Shown one piece after another: positions 22,717 through 33,901 of a stretch of DNA of 64,000 bases. Both the position numbers and the translations under genes were made by a program. The DNA comes from Bedellia somnulentella (taxonomy: Eukaryota; Arthropoda; Insecta; Lepidoptera; Bedelliidae). Position 1 is the stretch's first letter. The number at the start of each line of letters is the position of its first letter. Location: positions 1,116,001 through 1,180,000 of the forward strand of contig OY755174.1 in the NCBI GenBank assembly GCA_963576735.1, in the 5' to 3' direction. The notes under the pieces were generated by a model that ran no database searches, was not told the DNA's origin, and was given only the letters and a program-made list of their open reading frames with translations.

Positions 22717-24640
22717 TAAATACAGGGCTCCAATAGCATAACTGACACAATTGAAACCTCTCCATCGCAAAACCACTTACGTGTTTGCAATTGCCAACAT
22801 ACAAATTTGAATTTGTTACTTGTTCATATATTTCTACATATTTAAATAAATAATTTTCTAATATAAAAATTATATATAAAAAGCAGTTGGTCTTTGGAAG
22901 TTTTTACACTAAACTTTTATCATTACATTTTATCTGAATCGCCTTTTGCAGAACGTATTTATAACTGCTTATGGATCCGCATGCAAGGGCGGTTATTTTT
23001 ATGTCTATGGTCTTTTTATGGTCATACGAGGTCAAAACGAACTGAAGATAGTTCCCTTTTATTGGGTTTGAATCTAGTTGGTTTTAGAAATATTACTATA
23101 CAAAAGCATATCGCAGGTATGTAGCAGGGTAGGTATGAAATTCCCTTATATTTCTTACGTCAATAATTTACTTTTATTTAATTGGATAGTAATCGAGAGC
23201 ATGCTATCGTTTTTTGTTTTGTATGTATACATACAATCATATCTCACGCCATTGGTTCCCGTTTGGGTGTGCAGTGACTGTCGATCGCCGCTTTTAGCAA
23301 CCAAACAATATTTTCGTAAACCTATGTATAACTAAAACACATATTCTGTCAAGGCGAGTCATAAATATACCTATTTACATCACAAGCAAAACATATTGTA
23401 TAATATTTATACATATGTTATATTTAATTTTAATACAATAATATTCTTGATTGCAACATGATCTTCATGCTTATAATATTTTTTCATTCCATTTGTACCT
23501 TGAAACTGCAATTCTCAATGTTCCCTTTTTTGCACATTCGACATATATAAAATAAAGGTGTAGAAATACAGACTTTTTTTTTGGCCTTAACAAATTCAAA
23601 GGCTCTCTCTTTTTTATTTATTTATTAAGTCAGAAAATATCTTTAAGAAAATCTTATAAACTTTAAAGATATTATAATAATGTCTATTACCAAAAGTTTA
23701 ACAAAAAGAAAGCATTGTTAATTCTGTCTTGTTCTGATTATTTTTCTAGTCGAATTAGTTAAGCAGTTTCTACTGAAATCGTCTAAAATATTGTTAACTA
23801 TGGTATGGTCATATATATATACATGTATATATGGTTGGCAATAGTAAGTACTATTATACCTCTATAGGTATGGTGTATCAAATACAGAGTGCACTCATTA
23901 ATAAGTTTTATGTCTTAAATTAATCAACCAACAACAGTTTGGCGATTTTATGTGAAATATAAATGGGTGTTCGTTTTGTACCTAACTTATGAATATTGAT
24001 TTATATGGATAGACATGGAACGCAAATTCAAATCAAACCTTTCCTCTTGGTTTGGACTTATTCCTAAGCATATAAATATATATTTTTTAAAATCTCAGGA
24101 GTATAAGTAATTTATAAATATTATTGTTAAAAATAAATTTATTAAGAAAAGCATTCTTATCTTCTTGTATAGATCTCAAGATATAGTTGCTACATGTATT
24201 TAATTCTTCTTTCAAATATTTTGGCTACAAAGATTCATCTTTCTATTTTGAAAGAAATTTTCGTTAATCATTTTACATTTACAATGACATAAACACTTCT
24301 TGGCTGCGTACTGATCAGGGATGCCCATTGGTAGTTTAAGAAAGCAAGTAGATAGACTGGCTAGTCGACCTGTTTGGTATAGCTTTATTTTTTATCATCC
24401 TATATGTGATAAACAAAATATGTATTTTGACTTTTGGTATTATACTAGTTTTAGTAGTAAATGACAGTTTTTAAATACTTTGAAATTTAATGGGAAATGG
24501 ACTTTCACCAATACCTTTAATTGTAATAATTTTATTGTTTGCAATAATTTATTTAACCAAATACATGTTATCATTTGCAACCAGAACTCTAAACATCTAC
24601 ATGGTTTACTAAATCTTGAGGATGTAACATTGAAATATAA
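22717..24640. other. AT-rich interior of the 5-kb element
   Basis: Nothing recognisable apart from a short reverse RTE-like LINE 3' end at ~23229-23300 (CTCACGCCATTGG, ATCGCCGC). The longest plus-strand frame (22894-23124) has no domain I know and no ATG at its start. Confidence 0.4.
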
Positions 24641-24645
24641 TTTAT

Positions 24646-24998
24646 GGTTAAAAGAACTTACCTAAGTGAATTTCTACCAAAATTATATGAAATGTTACAT
24701 CCGAAGAGATTTAGTACCCACCCTAACCCAGAGAAAGGTGAACCTATCTAACCCTTCAGTTGCAAATTCACAGCTAAGATACCTCTAAAATAAATGAAGA
24801 ACCGAACATAGGAACGAGATTGGAGGACGAGAGACCGATTGGTGAACGGAATGAGTTGAAAAATCGTTATTTTCGCTCTGAACGGTGTGACCATGCAGTG
24901 TATCCTGGATCGGACTACATGGTTTACTAAATCTCTTCGGATGTAACATTTCATATAATTTTGGTAGAAATTCACTTAGGTAAGTTCTTTTAACCATA
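24646..24998. repeat. Palindrome at the right end of the 5-kb element
   Basis: TTAAAAGAACTTACC at 24651 is inverted as GGTAAGTTCTTTTAA at 24980-24994. The arms extend ~70 bp each (through AAATTATATGAAATGTTACA) around a ~200-bp loop that holds the right inverted terminal repeat. The segment just before it (24598-24650) is itself an inverted copy of the element's left edge. The right end is therefore a nested, duplicated terminus. Confidence 0.75.
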
Positions 24999-25974
24999 AA
25001 GTGGCGGTGTAATTTAAAAATGACTCAGCGATCTATGCAGCTAAGATTTCCATATGATTCTCATCAATATACTAATTGTGAGAGAGACTTAAGTGCATTC
25101 TTAAGTATTCAACATAATAATATCTTGTACCGGTATGCGTAATTCTTCCTCTATGATATTTGTAAGCGATAATTACCATCAACTTAGATTGTACGGAAAA
25201 TTATTTTCATCGCGGAGTAGACGTAATTCGCATTTTGTAAGGAATAAATTTGCTTATATTTTTTTCTGACTTATATTTTTATAAAACATTTCGCTTCATT
25301 TGCATGTCGCTACGTGATTTTATCGATCGATGACGTCATTAAGTACAAAAGTTGAACAATCTTTGAAAAATCATAACTTTACAATTACTCATTTTAAATG
25401 GAAAATATTCAAATTAGTTTTTTATTTTTGTGTTTACTATCGAATAAAAATATTTAATAAATACCAAAAAAAAAACTTTGCATACCGATCAATAGTTTAA
25501 TTAATTAAATAATAACAGATTTAAGGTTCATTTATGAGTTTAAAAACTCTATTAAATATAGACTATAGTTTGAAAGAAAATAAATAACATTCTAGTTAAA
25601 CTACATTTTATTATCGTCTGCTCGATCATTGAAACAAATACAGAGCCATTGAGTATTTCAACCCTCAAGGCATTTTTATCTATTGCATTTAAATCGTTTG
25701 CATGTTTCGAACATTAGCACAGCATGGAGCGTACGATTTTGAAAATTTACGTCTGACATTTTATTAGAAACCTAGCTGACTTGGCAAACATTGTTCTACC
25801 AGATAAATTATGATAATTGAATTTTTATTCATTAAATAAATTGTTTGGGGTGTATAACCCTTATCACTTATGAGTATAGAAATATGTATAAACCTATTAT
25901 CAGACTTACCAAATGTGTATGCAAAATTTCATTGAAATCGGTTAAACCGTTTCAAAAGAGTTTGGTGACATATA

Positions 25975-26045
25975 GAATAGAATAGAATAACTCTTTATTG
26001 CACATCAAACACAAATTTACAAAAATAATAATATGATCAAACAGT
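25975..26045 (-). repeat. LINE 3' end, (GAATA)n tail, unit A only
   Basis: GAATAGAATAGAATAACTCT then TTTATTGCACATCAAACAC: reverse of the family at 59560-59726. Unit B reads straight across this site (near 35855), so it inserted after the duplication or was lost from B. Confidence 0.65.
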
Positions 26046-26079
26046 TTACTGACACATGAGATTTTTATAACTATATATT

Positions 26080-26275
26080 AAGAGGCGACTAACGGTTTTG
26101 GGGCTTTTGAGGGATTTTTGGGCGATGCGGTTGGAGACCCATCACCAACAACCTTTATTTCACCATCTTTTCCCCACACAACTTCCAAAAGTGGCTGAGG
26201 AACTTCTGATTCCTTAGCTCTGGCTACCCCTTCTAGGGATTTATAGCTGTGAGTATATGTATGTATGTATGTATA
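26080..26275 (+). repeat. S1 element, 5'-truncated, unit A only
   Basis: Starts at AAGAGGCGACTAACGG, lacking ~60 bp of head, and ends in (TATG)n. Unit B has an empty site (CTAGATATTAGGACGCAAC at ~35881). TATATT on both sides is the probable target duplication. Confidence 0.8.
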
Positions 26276-26447
26276 TTGGGACGCAACAACATTTTAGAAA
26301 GAGAGAAAAATCAAACTTTTAACGAACTTACTAACTTTTTAATTACTTTGCTATATACTTAGTCCAGTGAGTTGCAATTGCAATAAATAAGAGGTGCTAT
26401 TGCTGTAACACTATATATCGTTATGGAACTTTTTTTTATTGATGCCG

Positions 26448-26600
26448 TGTAGTGCCGGCTTAGAATGTCGCTACCCCTTTCTACCCACGGGTGTCGTAAG
26501 AGGCGACTAAGGGTATTGGTCTTATATGTTTTTTTCTATGTATTTGCATAAGTCTTATTGTATCTTTACTGAATAAACTATATTTGATTTGATTTGATGT
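26448..26600 (+). repeat. S1 head joined to LINE 3' end
   Basis: 26448-26520 is an S1 head variant (CCGTGTAGTGCCGGCTTAG, CTACCCACGGGTG). From ~26521 it switches to a LINE 3' end with TGAATAAACTATATTTGATT and a (TTTGA)n tail. Unit B retains a complete S1 at the same place plus the same LINE end further on (36605-36687), so unit A lost the intervening DNA. Confidence 0.6.
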
Positions 26601-26820
26601 AGGTATCGTTTGTTGTTCAGTAGACTGGTTTAATAGATTTTTTTCTTACACTTAACTGGTAAGATGATGAACAATTTACACTTTACAATTAATTACGGAC
26701 TTAATGTTTATTGATTCAAGTGGAAAATCGAGGTAATTTTTATTGAACATCCAACGTTTTTTCACTCTCTGTTCGACATTTATAAAATCGCGAAAGTATA
26801 AACAATTGGTAGCCGGAGTA

Positions 26821-26919
26821 CTTACTTACTTACTTATACTCACGCCCATAATTCCCATTGGGGTAGGCAGAGACTATCGATCGCCTCTTAGTACGATCTT
26901 GACAAACCTCTCTTACTTA
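26821..26919 (-). repeat. RTE-like LINE 3' end with 12-bp target duplication, unit A only
   Basis: 99-bp 5'-truncated end with a (TAAG)n tail, flanked by perfect copies of GTAGCCGGAGTA (26809-26820, 26920-26931). Unit B has the empty site GTAGCCGGAGTAGTTTGC near 37000. A clean recent insertion. Confidence 0.93.
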
Positions 26920-27179
26920 GTAGCCGGAGTAGTTTGCATTATTAATGTAATCTACAATCCATTTAGCCACATAATTCACTATTTCCCTCCAGATCTAATC
27001 TATGAAAGACTATTACCTAATAATGGATATTTAGCATTCCTTCGGAACAGTGGTTGTCACAGTAGGTCTGACTGGTTTCTTGACACTCTGATTTTAATTC
27101 AACACAACTTATGGAATGTACTCCAATTTCAATGATCAATTATTTAAATTTACTTATTTAGTTACCATGATACCTCAGT

Positions 27180-27425
27180 ATTGCTGTGTAGTGTCGGCTT
27201 AGAATAGCACTACCCCATTTCTTCCGGTGGGTGTACGTAAGAGGCGACTAACGGTATTGGGGCTTTTAAGGGATTTTTGGGCGATGCGGTTGGAGACCCA
27301 TCACCAACAACCTTTATTTCACCATCTTTTCCCCATGCAACTTCCAAAGGTGGCTGAGGAATGTCTCATTCCCTAGCTCTGGCTACCCCTTCAAGGGATT
27401 TATAGCCGTGAGTATATGTATGTAT
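27180..27425 (+). repeat. S1 element inserted into an S2 head
   Basis: Full S1 close to consensus. GATACCTCAGT occurs immediately before (27169-27179) and after (27426-27436), and that sequence is the A-box region of the S2 element that follows. The same arrangement in unit B (37261-37504) shows the nesting predates the duplication. Confidence 0.88.
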
Positions 27426-27436
27426 GATACCTCAGT

Positions 27437-27726
27437 GGGTAGAACACCGCTTATCGTGATGACAATGAGAGATCAAATCACGGGTCGTGCCTACACCAAT
27501 TTGTCTTTTCTAAAGACATATTTGTTTTTAATATATCATGGTTTTTAACGGTGAGGGAAATCATCGTGAGGAAACTGAGTCACATGACAGTGTATTCGTA
27601 CAAAACGGTGATAGGCCTGCCCCCTATCACTGTGTATTCTGAATGCCAGGTGACAATGTCACGTGATGTTCGTAAGTATTAGTACCTCTGCCAACCGCTC
27701 CGGGGATATAAGGCGTGAACGTTTGA
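27437..27726 (+). repeat. S2 SINE, nearly full length
   Basis: tRNA-like head (CTCAGTGGGTAGAACACC, then GAGATCAAATCACGGGTCG as a decayed B box), the CATGACAGTGTATTCGTAC body and the CTCTGCCAACCGCTCCGGGG 3' hairpin, ending GCGTGAACGTTTGAG. Paired with 37510-37806 in unit B. Confidence 0.82.
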
Positions 27727-27960
27727 GTTTTTTTTGTATAATTGAGTAGAAGTGATAGTTAGCTAAGCCAGCTACTGACAGGAAGCTTACAACTATGCGT
27801 CATTATCACTGTATTATCATATGTATGACACATTTATGTTATTACATCCGTCCGAAGTGCGGAAAACAAAAGGAGCTGTATAAAAAGATTGATGTCACGT
27901 GCTCTTCAGAAGTACCTCTGCGTACCCTTTCGAGATATTACGTCGTAAAGGTTAGAGTTA

Positions 27961-27990
27961 CAATATATATATATATATATATATACAACA
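27961..27990. repeat. (TA)n microsatellite
   Basis: A run of alternating TA immediately before the Helitron 5' end. The unit B copy (38041-38068) has a different TAAT-rich pattern. Confidence 0.8.
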
Positions 27991-27992
27991 TA

Positions 27993-28264
27993 TCCATACT
28001 AATATTATAAATCGGAAAGTGAGTTTGTTTGTTTGTTTATTTGTGCTTCTTTCACGCCGCAACTACCGAACCGATTGCTTTGAAATTTTGCAGACATATA
28101 GTTAGAAGTCCAAATTAAATTATAGAGTACTTTTATACCGGAATCACTAATGGGTTTATAAAAGAGCGCGGCGTTGTTTGCATGTTTACCAATAGATGGC
28201 GCTGTCGGTACTTTCTACATCGCGGTATGATTTCTTCTTTATTGGAGTATATAAACCCAAAATA
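27993..28264 (+). mobile_element. Helitron 5' fragment (unit A)
   Basis: Begins TCCATACTAATATTATAAAT directly after an A, as Helitron 5' ends do. It matches the first ~270 bp of the 2.8-kb Helitron at 38069-40904. The rest is missing: the sequence jumps to ATGTTAACTTAG, which in unit B lies at ~41128. This is most simply a 2.8-kb deletion in unit A. Confidence 0.8.
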
Positions 28265-28335
28265 TATTATGTTAACTTAGTTTGGGGCTAACTTAACCGG
28301 TGAAAATATGTCCGTATTTTTATTTATTTATATAT

Positions 28336-29139
28336 TAGACATGCGCATAACGCTTCAGTGAAAAGAACTTAGTTCATTTAGTTCCTTCACTTCAAAGAAC
28401 TACTTCGCGAATGTAGTCCAGTAGTCCACTTCGTTCAGCGGCTCGTTAGGCTCCTTCAGAGCCGTTGGACTAAATGAACTACAGAACGAATTGGACTAAA
28501 TGAAGAGATTGAGTTGGAGAGATGAATAACTTGCGGTTCTCGCGTTCTAATATCTTTCTTTTAACATTCGCTAGTTCGCGAATGAAAAAAATGATGCTTT
28601 TAATAATTTTTAATGAATGAGTCCCATGTATTACTTGTATTTAATTTTGAAGAAATATAGTTATGTATCATGAAGTATCAGTAAGAATAAATATCTCGAT
28701 TGTCTTCCATACTTTCCAGGCTTAGGACTGACAGACAACCAAAACATTACTAATATTTTCACTATAAGAAAATAAACATTAAAAATAACTCATTGACGGG
28801 TCGCGAACCTCATATTTATGTTTTTGTATTTGTGTAAACGAATAGTGATTTAGCAGCAAACAAATATAGGTCTTAACACCATGTGTGGAGAGTTATTTTT
28901 CCCTGCGAGAGCACAGCAATGCATAAATGAGGTGAACTAATAAGGTGTCCGTATTAGATTTGCGACAAACAAATATAGTCCTTAAGACCATGACCGAAGA
29001 TTTTTTTTCGCCTGACGGCAAAGTGAAGTATTAAGTGAAGGAATAAGGTGGACTAATAAGCGAGTGAAGGAAGGAATGGTTTGCATTTTCAACTGAAGGC
29101 ATTCGAAAGAAGCATTCATTCGCGAACTACACACCTCTA
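28336..29139 (-). mobile_element. hAT-like non-autonomous element, 8-bp target duplication, unit A only
   Basis: The right end reads inward as TAGAGGTGTGTAGTTCGCG and the left end as TAGACATGCGCATAACGC, fitting the hAT TAGNG end consensus at one side. TTATATAT flanks both sides (28328-28335, 29140-29147). Unit B shows exactly one TTATATAT at the empty site (~41182). The interior has repeated AACTACTTCGCGAA / AAATGAACTA motifs typical of hAT subterminal repeats and no transposase. Confidence 0.92.
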
Positions 29140-29164
29140 TTATATATATTAATTTATATACTTT

Positions 29165-29297
29165 GCTGTGTAGTGTCGGCTTAGAATAAATAGCACTACC
29201 CCATTTTTTCCAGTGGGTGTACGTTAGAGGCGACTAACGGAATTGGGGCTTTTGAGGGATTTTTTGGCGATGTAGTTGGAGACCCATCACCAACAAC
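29165..29297 (+). repeat. S1 element, 3' part replaced by mariner M2
   Basis: S1 head to CACCAACAAC, then an abrupt switch to mariner sequence at 29298. The identical breakpoint occurs at 41340/41341. At M3 the other half of the S1 follows the mariner (42521-42641), so the original target was inside S1. Confidence 0.85.
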
Positions 29298-30572
29298 TAA
29301 GAAACTAGATACTCAGAATATATAAAATTTATTCTTTATTACAAGTATCGATCTTTTCAAAGTATTCACCCTGAGCACGTTTACACTTTTCCATACGTCT
29401 GAACCAATTGGAAAATACCTGTGACTACTCTTCTTTAGATACCTCAGAAATCTCGAAACTATAGGCGACCAGCGCATCTTCTTTGCTTTCAAACCTCTTC
29501 CCTCTCTCTCAAGTAAAAATCACAAGGCGCTAGGTCAGGGGAATATGGCGGGTGATGGAGAATTGACACATTTTTCGAGTTGGAAAAGTCTAGTGTTCTG
29601 GCAGACGTGTGCGGCGCCGCATTGTCGTGGTGCCAGAGAAGGTGCCGGATTCCTGACTTCGGTCGCTTGTCACACCAAGCGGATATTACTGTTGGAGCAC
29701 AAACTGTCACATACCATTCAGAGTTCACCGTTCTTTCATTCTCTAGCACAACACTAGCATTATGACCTGTTTTGCAGAAAAACGAGGCGACCATTTGTTT
29801 CTGTGTGCTTCGTGCACGGCGACATTTCGTTGGAGTTGGCTCGTCTTCAAAGCACCATACAGTCGACTGTCGCTTTGATTCGGGATCATAGTTATAAAGC
29901 CATGTTTCGTCACCTAAGTCAGTATATCATATACGTTTTTTTTCTCGCCTCCGTTGAATTTATCTATCACGAATAGGCACCAATCCACCCGACGGTCTTT
30001 CTGCTCATCGGTAAGTTTGGGCGGCACCCATCTCGAACACCGTTTACGGAGAGAAAGGTGGTCGTGAATTATGGTTTGCATTGCTGCTGACAATTCCTAG
30101 ATCTCGCTCTAGCTCTACATATGTAATTCGTCGGTTTTCGCGAATAAGTTTTTCGACTGCACGAACGTTTTCTTGCGCGACCGCGGTTGGCGGCCGTCCT
30201 GTCTTCGCTTCATCTTCGAGACATCCCCGTCCTCTTTTAAATTCAGCAAACCAATTGAATACTGTTGCTCGGGAACAACCAGACTCACCAAAAGTAGAAG
30301 CCAAACATTCAAAACATTCTTGAAGCTTTAAACCTTTTTTAAAGTCATAATAAATCATAGCGCGAAAATCACGTTGACTGAGCTCCATTGTTGCGAGTGA
30401 ATTTCCGCCAGATTCTCGGAAAAATGATGCTCATTCAAATAAAAGATAAATAAAAGAAGTGTGTTCTATATTCAAATATGTCAATAAAAAACCAGCCTAT
30501 AAGATGGTGTATAGCTTGCGAGTGTCAATTAAATGAGAAAAGAGTACCTAACTTCTATTGGCATGCCCCTCG
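29298..30572 (-). mobile_element. Mariner element M2, mosaic of M3 (left) and M1 (right)
   Basis: The left inverted end is missing: it starts TAAGAAACTAGATACTC exactly like M3. The right end has the GGCATGCCCCTCG terminus followed by TA and the M1-type flank. Left of 29598 it carries M3-specific differences (a ~26-bp loss near 29508, C at 29598). From 29640 on it carries M1-specific ones (A at 29640, ACACTAGCATTATG). The exchange point lies in 29599-29639. Confidence 0.9.
29345..30388 (-). pseudogene. Mariner transposase pseudogene (M2)
   Basis: Starts at an ATG at 30388 (MELSQRDFRAMIYYDFKKGL) and includes the N-terminal helix-turn-helix, WFAEFKRG and the GRPPTAV linker. The frame is lost near 30044. 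The catalytic half (29489-29794) keeps WHHDNAAPHTS and PPYSPDLAPCDFYL, but the deletion near 29508 destroys the C-terminus. Non-functional. Confidence 0.9.
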
Positions 30573-31927
30573 TATGTATAGATATATGTATGTCAATCTA
30601 AAAAAAAAAATATTGGAAAAAAAAATATACTAAAATATATTGAACGTCAAACGATTTTTAATGACTATCTAGAGAAGAATCAACAAGAAACTCCTTACTT
30701 TTACATTTTTTGTATCGTCCTTATTTCTAGTGGTAACAGTAGTATGCCTATCACTAACTTTACTAAAAGCCAAAATAAGTAGTTTGAACACTACGTAACA
30801 AAAAGACATGTGATGTTTAAGAGTTAAATTACTTTTGCCACTACCGGATATAGTGGGTAGTTTAGGCAGTGTTTAGTATACTTTGTTTAATCACTGATTC
30901 CACAACTTTGACTTCTTTTCGAAATAATAATCCCCAATGCATACATGAACATTTAGTGATATTGAAATAATATGGATACAGGAAGGTCAGATAAAGCAGT
31001 AATTGTTTTGCTTATACCAATTACAAACACCAAGATATTGTTCACAAATTCTACATTTCTAGTACGAGCTACTTTTTAACTAGATCATCAGAAAACAGTA
31101 ATCTCCTTCGCTCTTATTTAGTATCCTATACTGTCGTCTCATTCTAAACGATATCGCGAGGATAAAATAGCGCTCGGGCAAGACCTCTTGCTGACTGATA
31201 GAGATCTAATAAAAACGCATTAATTATTCGCAAATCTGATTACCGCTTTGAGAGTATTCTGTCAGGTTCTGAAACTTCCTGCGATACCTTCCTCAATAAC
31301 AACATTCATATACAACTCTTTAGCCATTTAACTATTTTCTATCCATTTCGTATCGCAAAGAGTTAATACAATTTAAAAACAAGGACCTAAAAGGTTTGTA
31401 GTTCACTGCCTCTAAACAAATCGTTATAGAATTAATAGATGTATATAAATAGCAGTTTTGAGCCTATTAAAAACGTATAAGGAAATTGGATTGCGTATTA
31501 AAAGATAATTAATTAATTCTACTGCGCCATTGCCACGAGTCAATATAGAAAGTCATTCATAACCACAAAATCATGGCCATATTTTCTTAGAGGATAAGTC
31601 AGAGGTACAAAGTCATACAGTCAAAATGATAGTGACAAAAAGTATGACTGGTAATAGATTACTTTACAAATGACTTCTTCCCTTTTGAAACATAGGTCTT
31701 AGGTAGGAAGGTAGTCAGGACAGTTTGGTTGAAAGCCAGGATGTTTTTCGGAGCTGATGGAGGATTGAGATGACGTTGTAAGGGAATGAATTGCTTAAGC
31801 TTTTTGATTCAATACCGTCTCATACATCTATAAACGCCGGCTGTTTGCACGAAAATGTCTCAACAAACCTGACATTACAATCCACATTGGCCCTTTAAGC
31901 GTATTTCCATAATATGGTCGTATATTT

Positions 31928-32146
31928 GCTGTGTAGTGTCGGCTTAGAATAGCACTACCCCATTTCTTCCGGTGGGTGTACGTAAGAGGCGACTAACGGT
32001 ATTGGGGCTTTTAAGAGATTTTTGGGCGATGCGGTTGGACACCCATCACCAACAACCTTTATTTTACCATCTTTTCGAAATTCCTAAGCTCTGGCTACCC
32101 CTTCTAGGGATTTAAAGCCGTGGGCATATGTATGTATGTATGTATG
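31928..32146 (+). repeat. S1 element, unit B only
   Basis: Head and tail present; the CCCCACTTAAC to GGCTGAGG segment is deleted. TTGCT before the head and after the tail may be a short target duplication. Unit A lacks it at ~17385. Confidence 0.8.
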
Positions 32147-32149
32147 TTG

Positions 32150-32330
32150 CTATTCAACTCAACTCAAACGGTCACGCTGTATATCCCCGAAGGATAGTTA
32201 TACTTCTGAAAATCACGTGACATTGTCACCTGATGTTCAGGGTACCCACGCTTTGCAGTACACCCATGTAGAGGGCAGGCCTATTGCCGTTTTTATACGC
32301 ATACTGTCACAAGACTCCCATGATAAATTA
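32150..32330 (-). repeat. S2 SINE 3' half
   Basis: Pair of 17395-17508, but here the S2 body continues through GAGGGCAGGCCTATTGCCG to the CTGTCACAAGACTC block. The tRNA head is absent. Confidence 0.72.
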
Positions 32331-33396
32331 ACCATACATATATTCCTTGAGCTATCACGGTGGCTTATAAAGATTGGCTATTCAACTTTACTATTAAAAC
32401 ATTTTCCATATCAAAAGCGGAAATTCAACGGCACCGCAGTACCAAAAGGAAACTTTCCCTTTTGCTATTATCAGATTAGGATAATTATAAAACCCAGTAG
32501 CCAAGAACGGAAGTTTTCATCAGAAATCATTAAAAACACCGACTTTCACGCATATTTTGTAACAAAGGGCCGGGCCTTAATTATGCAATTAAACAATTAA
32601 AAGCGAGTCCCTTACAAGAAAGGTTTTATCTTTTACAATCACTTTCGATTTTTATCCATTGTTGTATTCACGGTAGTAATTTTCATGCAAATTTGCATCT
32701 ACAAAAAAAAACTTTTTCGGAACGAAATGGGATATAGCTTTCACTTTTGTTGCTATGCAATGCGAGAATTACTGTTTAGTTATAATTTTTGTTCTGTTAT
32801 TTTTATGTATCGTAGGTTTTAATTTTTAGTTAACATTGTTTCAGAATTCACAGCAGTACTTACTAGACTTAAGAGCCACATTTTTTTTATATCAAACTAA
32901 TACAAATATCGATATTTGATTTCAAAAATTGTGTTATGTATTATTGGCCATCCCTAATATAATGCTTGCCACTTCGTATGATCCTGGCAAAAACCTTTTG
33001 CTTCCCCGTAATACATAAATCTTATCATACATGCTTTTGTTGTTCTTATCACTTCACTCACCTTTTTAAAACGTTTAACTGAATTTGAATCGTGTAAGCT
33101 ATTTTCCACTTAAAATATCATTTACATTTAATCTATGCTTCGCGCTAGCTTTTCACTTCTTATGATTTTCTCATGTATGTAATCCTTTATTTCCTTTTTT
33201 GCCCAGGATTTGTTAATGATTTTTGGGATTTGGGACAGAAAACTCAACCAAAGCAATCCTTTCTGTAACCATCTTTCCCTAACTAATATCCAAAGCTAAT
33301 GAATTGCTTTTCGAAGTCAAATAATTGTTTTTATTTGTCGAACGTAGTAAAAAATACCTATAATTTCAATTCCGATATTCTTAAGCCTTACCTGAT

Positions 33397-33640
33397 GAAT
33401 ACATACATATACTCACGCCATTAGAGTAGGCAGAGCCTATTGATCGCCACTTTGTACGATCCTGGCAAACCTCTCTAGCTTCCATCCATCCTTTACATCC
33501 ATCAATCTTTTCATACATACATATACTCACGCCATTAGAGTAGGCAGAGCCTATTGATCGCCACTTTGTACGATCCTGGCAAACCTCTCTAGCTTCCATC
33601 CATCCTTTACATCCATCAATCTTTTCATACATACCCTTTT
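33397..33640 (-). repeat. RTE-like LINE end duplicated in tandem
   Basis: Two head-to-tail copies of a ~118-bp unit, each encoding the segment EAREVCQDRTKWRS on the minus strand. Unit A has one (19393-19545). A local duplication after the large one, probably by slippage between TATG-type tails. Confidence 0.85.
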
Positions 33641-33683
33641 ATTCTTAAACCTGATAAATAATTATATAGAATATATTATATTA

Positions 33684-33901
33684 GCTGTGTAGTGTCGGCT
33701 TAGAATAGCTCTAACCAATTTCTTCCGGTGGGTGTACGTAAGAGGCGACTAACGGTTTTGGGGCCTTTAAGGGATTTTTTGGATGATGCGGACCCATCAC
33801 CTTCATTTTACCATCTTTTCTCCCACAACTTCCAAGGAATTTCTGATAACTTCGTCTGGCTACCCCTTCAAGGGATTTATAGCCGTGAGTATATGAATGT
33901 A
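33684..33901 (+). repeat. S1 element with two internal deletions (unit B pair)
   Basis: Same structure as 19573-19790, differing at very few bases. Confidence 0.8.

Larger units (their letters stand above)
20034..25000. mobile_element. ~5-kb inserted element with long inverted ends (unit A only)
   Basis: In unit B the flanks meet directly (AAAATAATTATAG then GTGGCGGTG at 34144-34145). In unit A they are separated by 4967 bp. Near each end lies the same ~165-bp sequence in inverted orientation (20041-20205 and 24785-24955), almost identical. Inside are a 215-bp tandem array, a GC-rich patch and short coding-like frames, but no recognisable transposase. The target duplication is not evident. 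It could be a foldback-type or non-autonomous DNA element carrying captured DNA; deletion from unit B is the alternative. Confidence 0.7.
16045..29297 (+). repeat. Tandem duplication, unit A
   Basis: Nearly every segment here recurs in order and orientation in 30573-41340. Example pairs: 16053-17390 with 30580-31925, 18937-20033 with 32936-34144, 25001-25250 with 34145-34393, 25500-25800 with 35108-35405, 26640-28264 with 36790-38343, and 29165-29297 with 41212-41340. Aligned parts look almost identical by eye. Unit A is longer mainly because of the 5-kb insertion at 20034-25000. Its unique DNA (for instance 16060-17390) shows no credible gene. Confidence 0.9.

Noticed and set aside
26743..27213. 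Matching open frames in units A and B (26743-27135, 36932-37213)
   Set aside because: In unit A the frame runs through a truncated LINE insertion and in unit B it differs by that insertion; similarity comes from the duplication, not from protein conservation.
32136..32600. 154-codon open frame in unit B
   Set aside because: It crosses an S1 tail, a reverse S2 fragment and unrelated DNA; in unit A the frame is broken. It is a chance frame.
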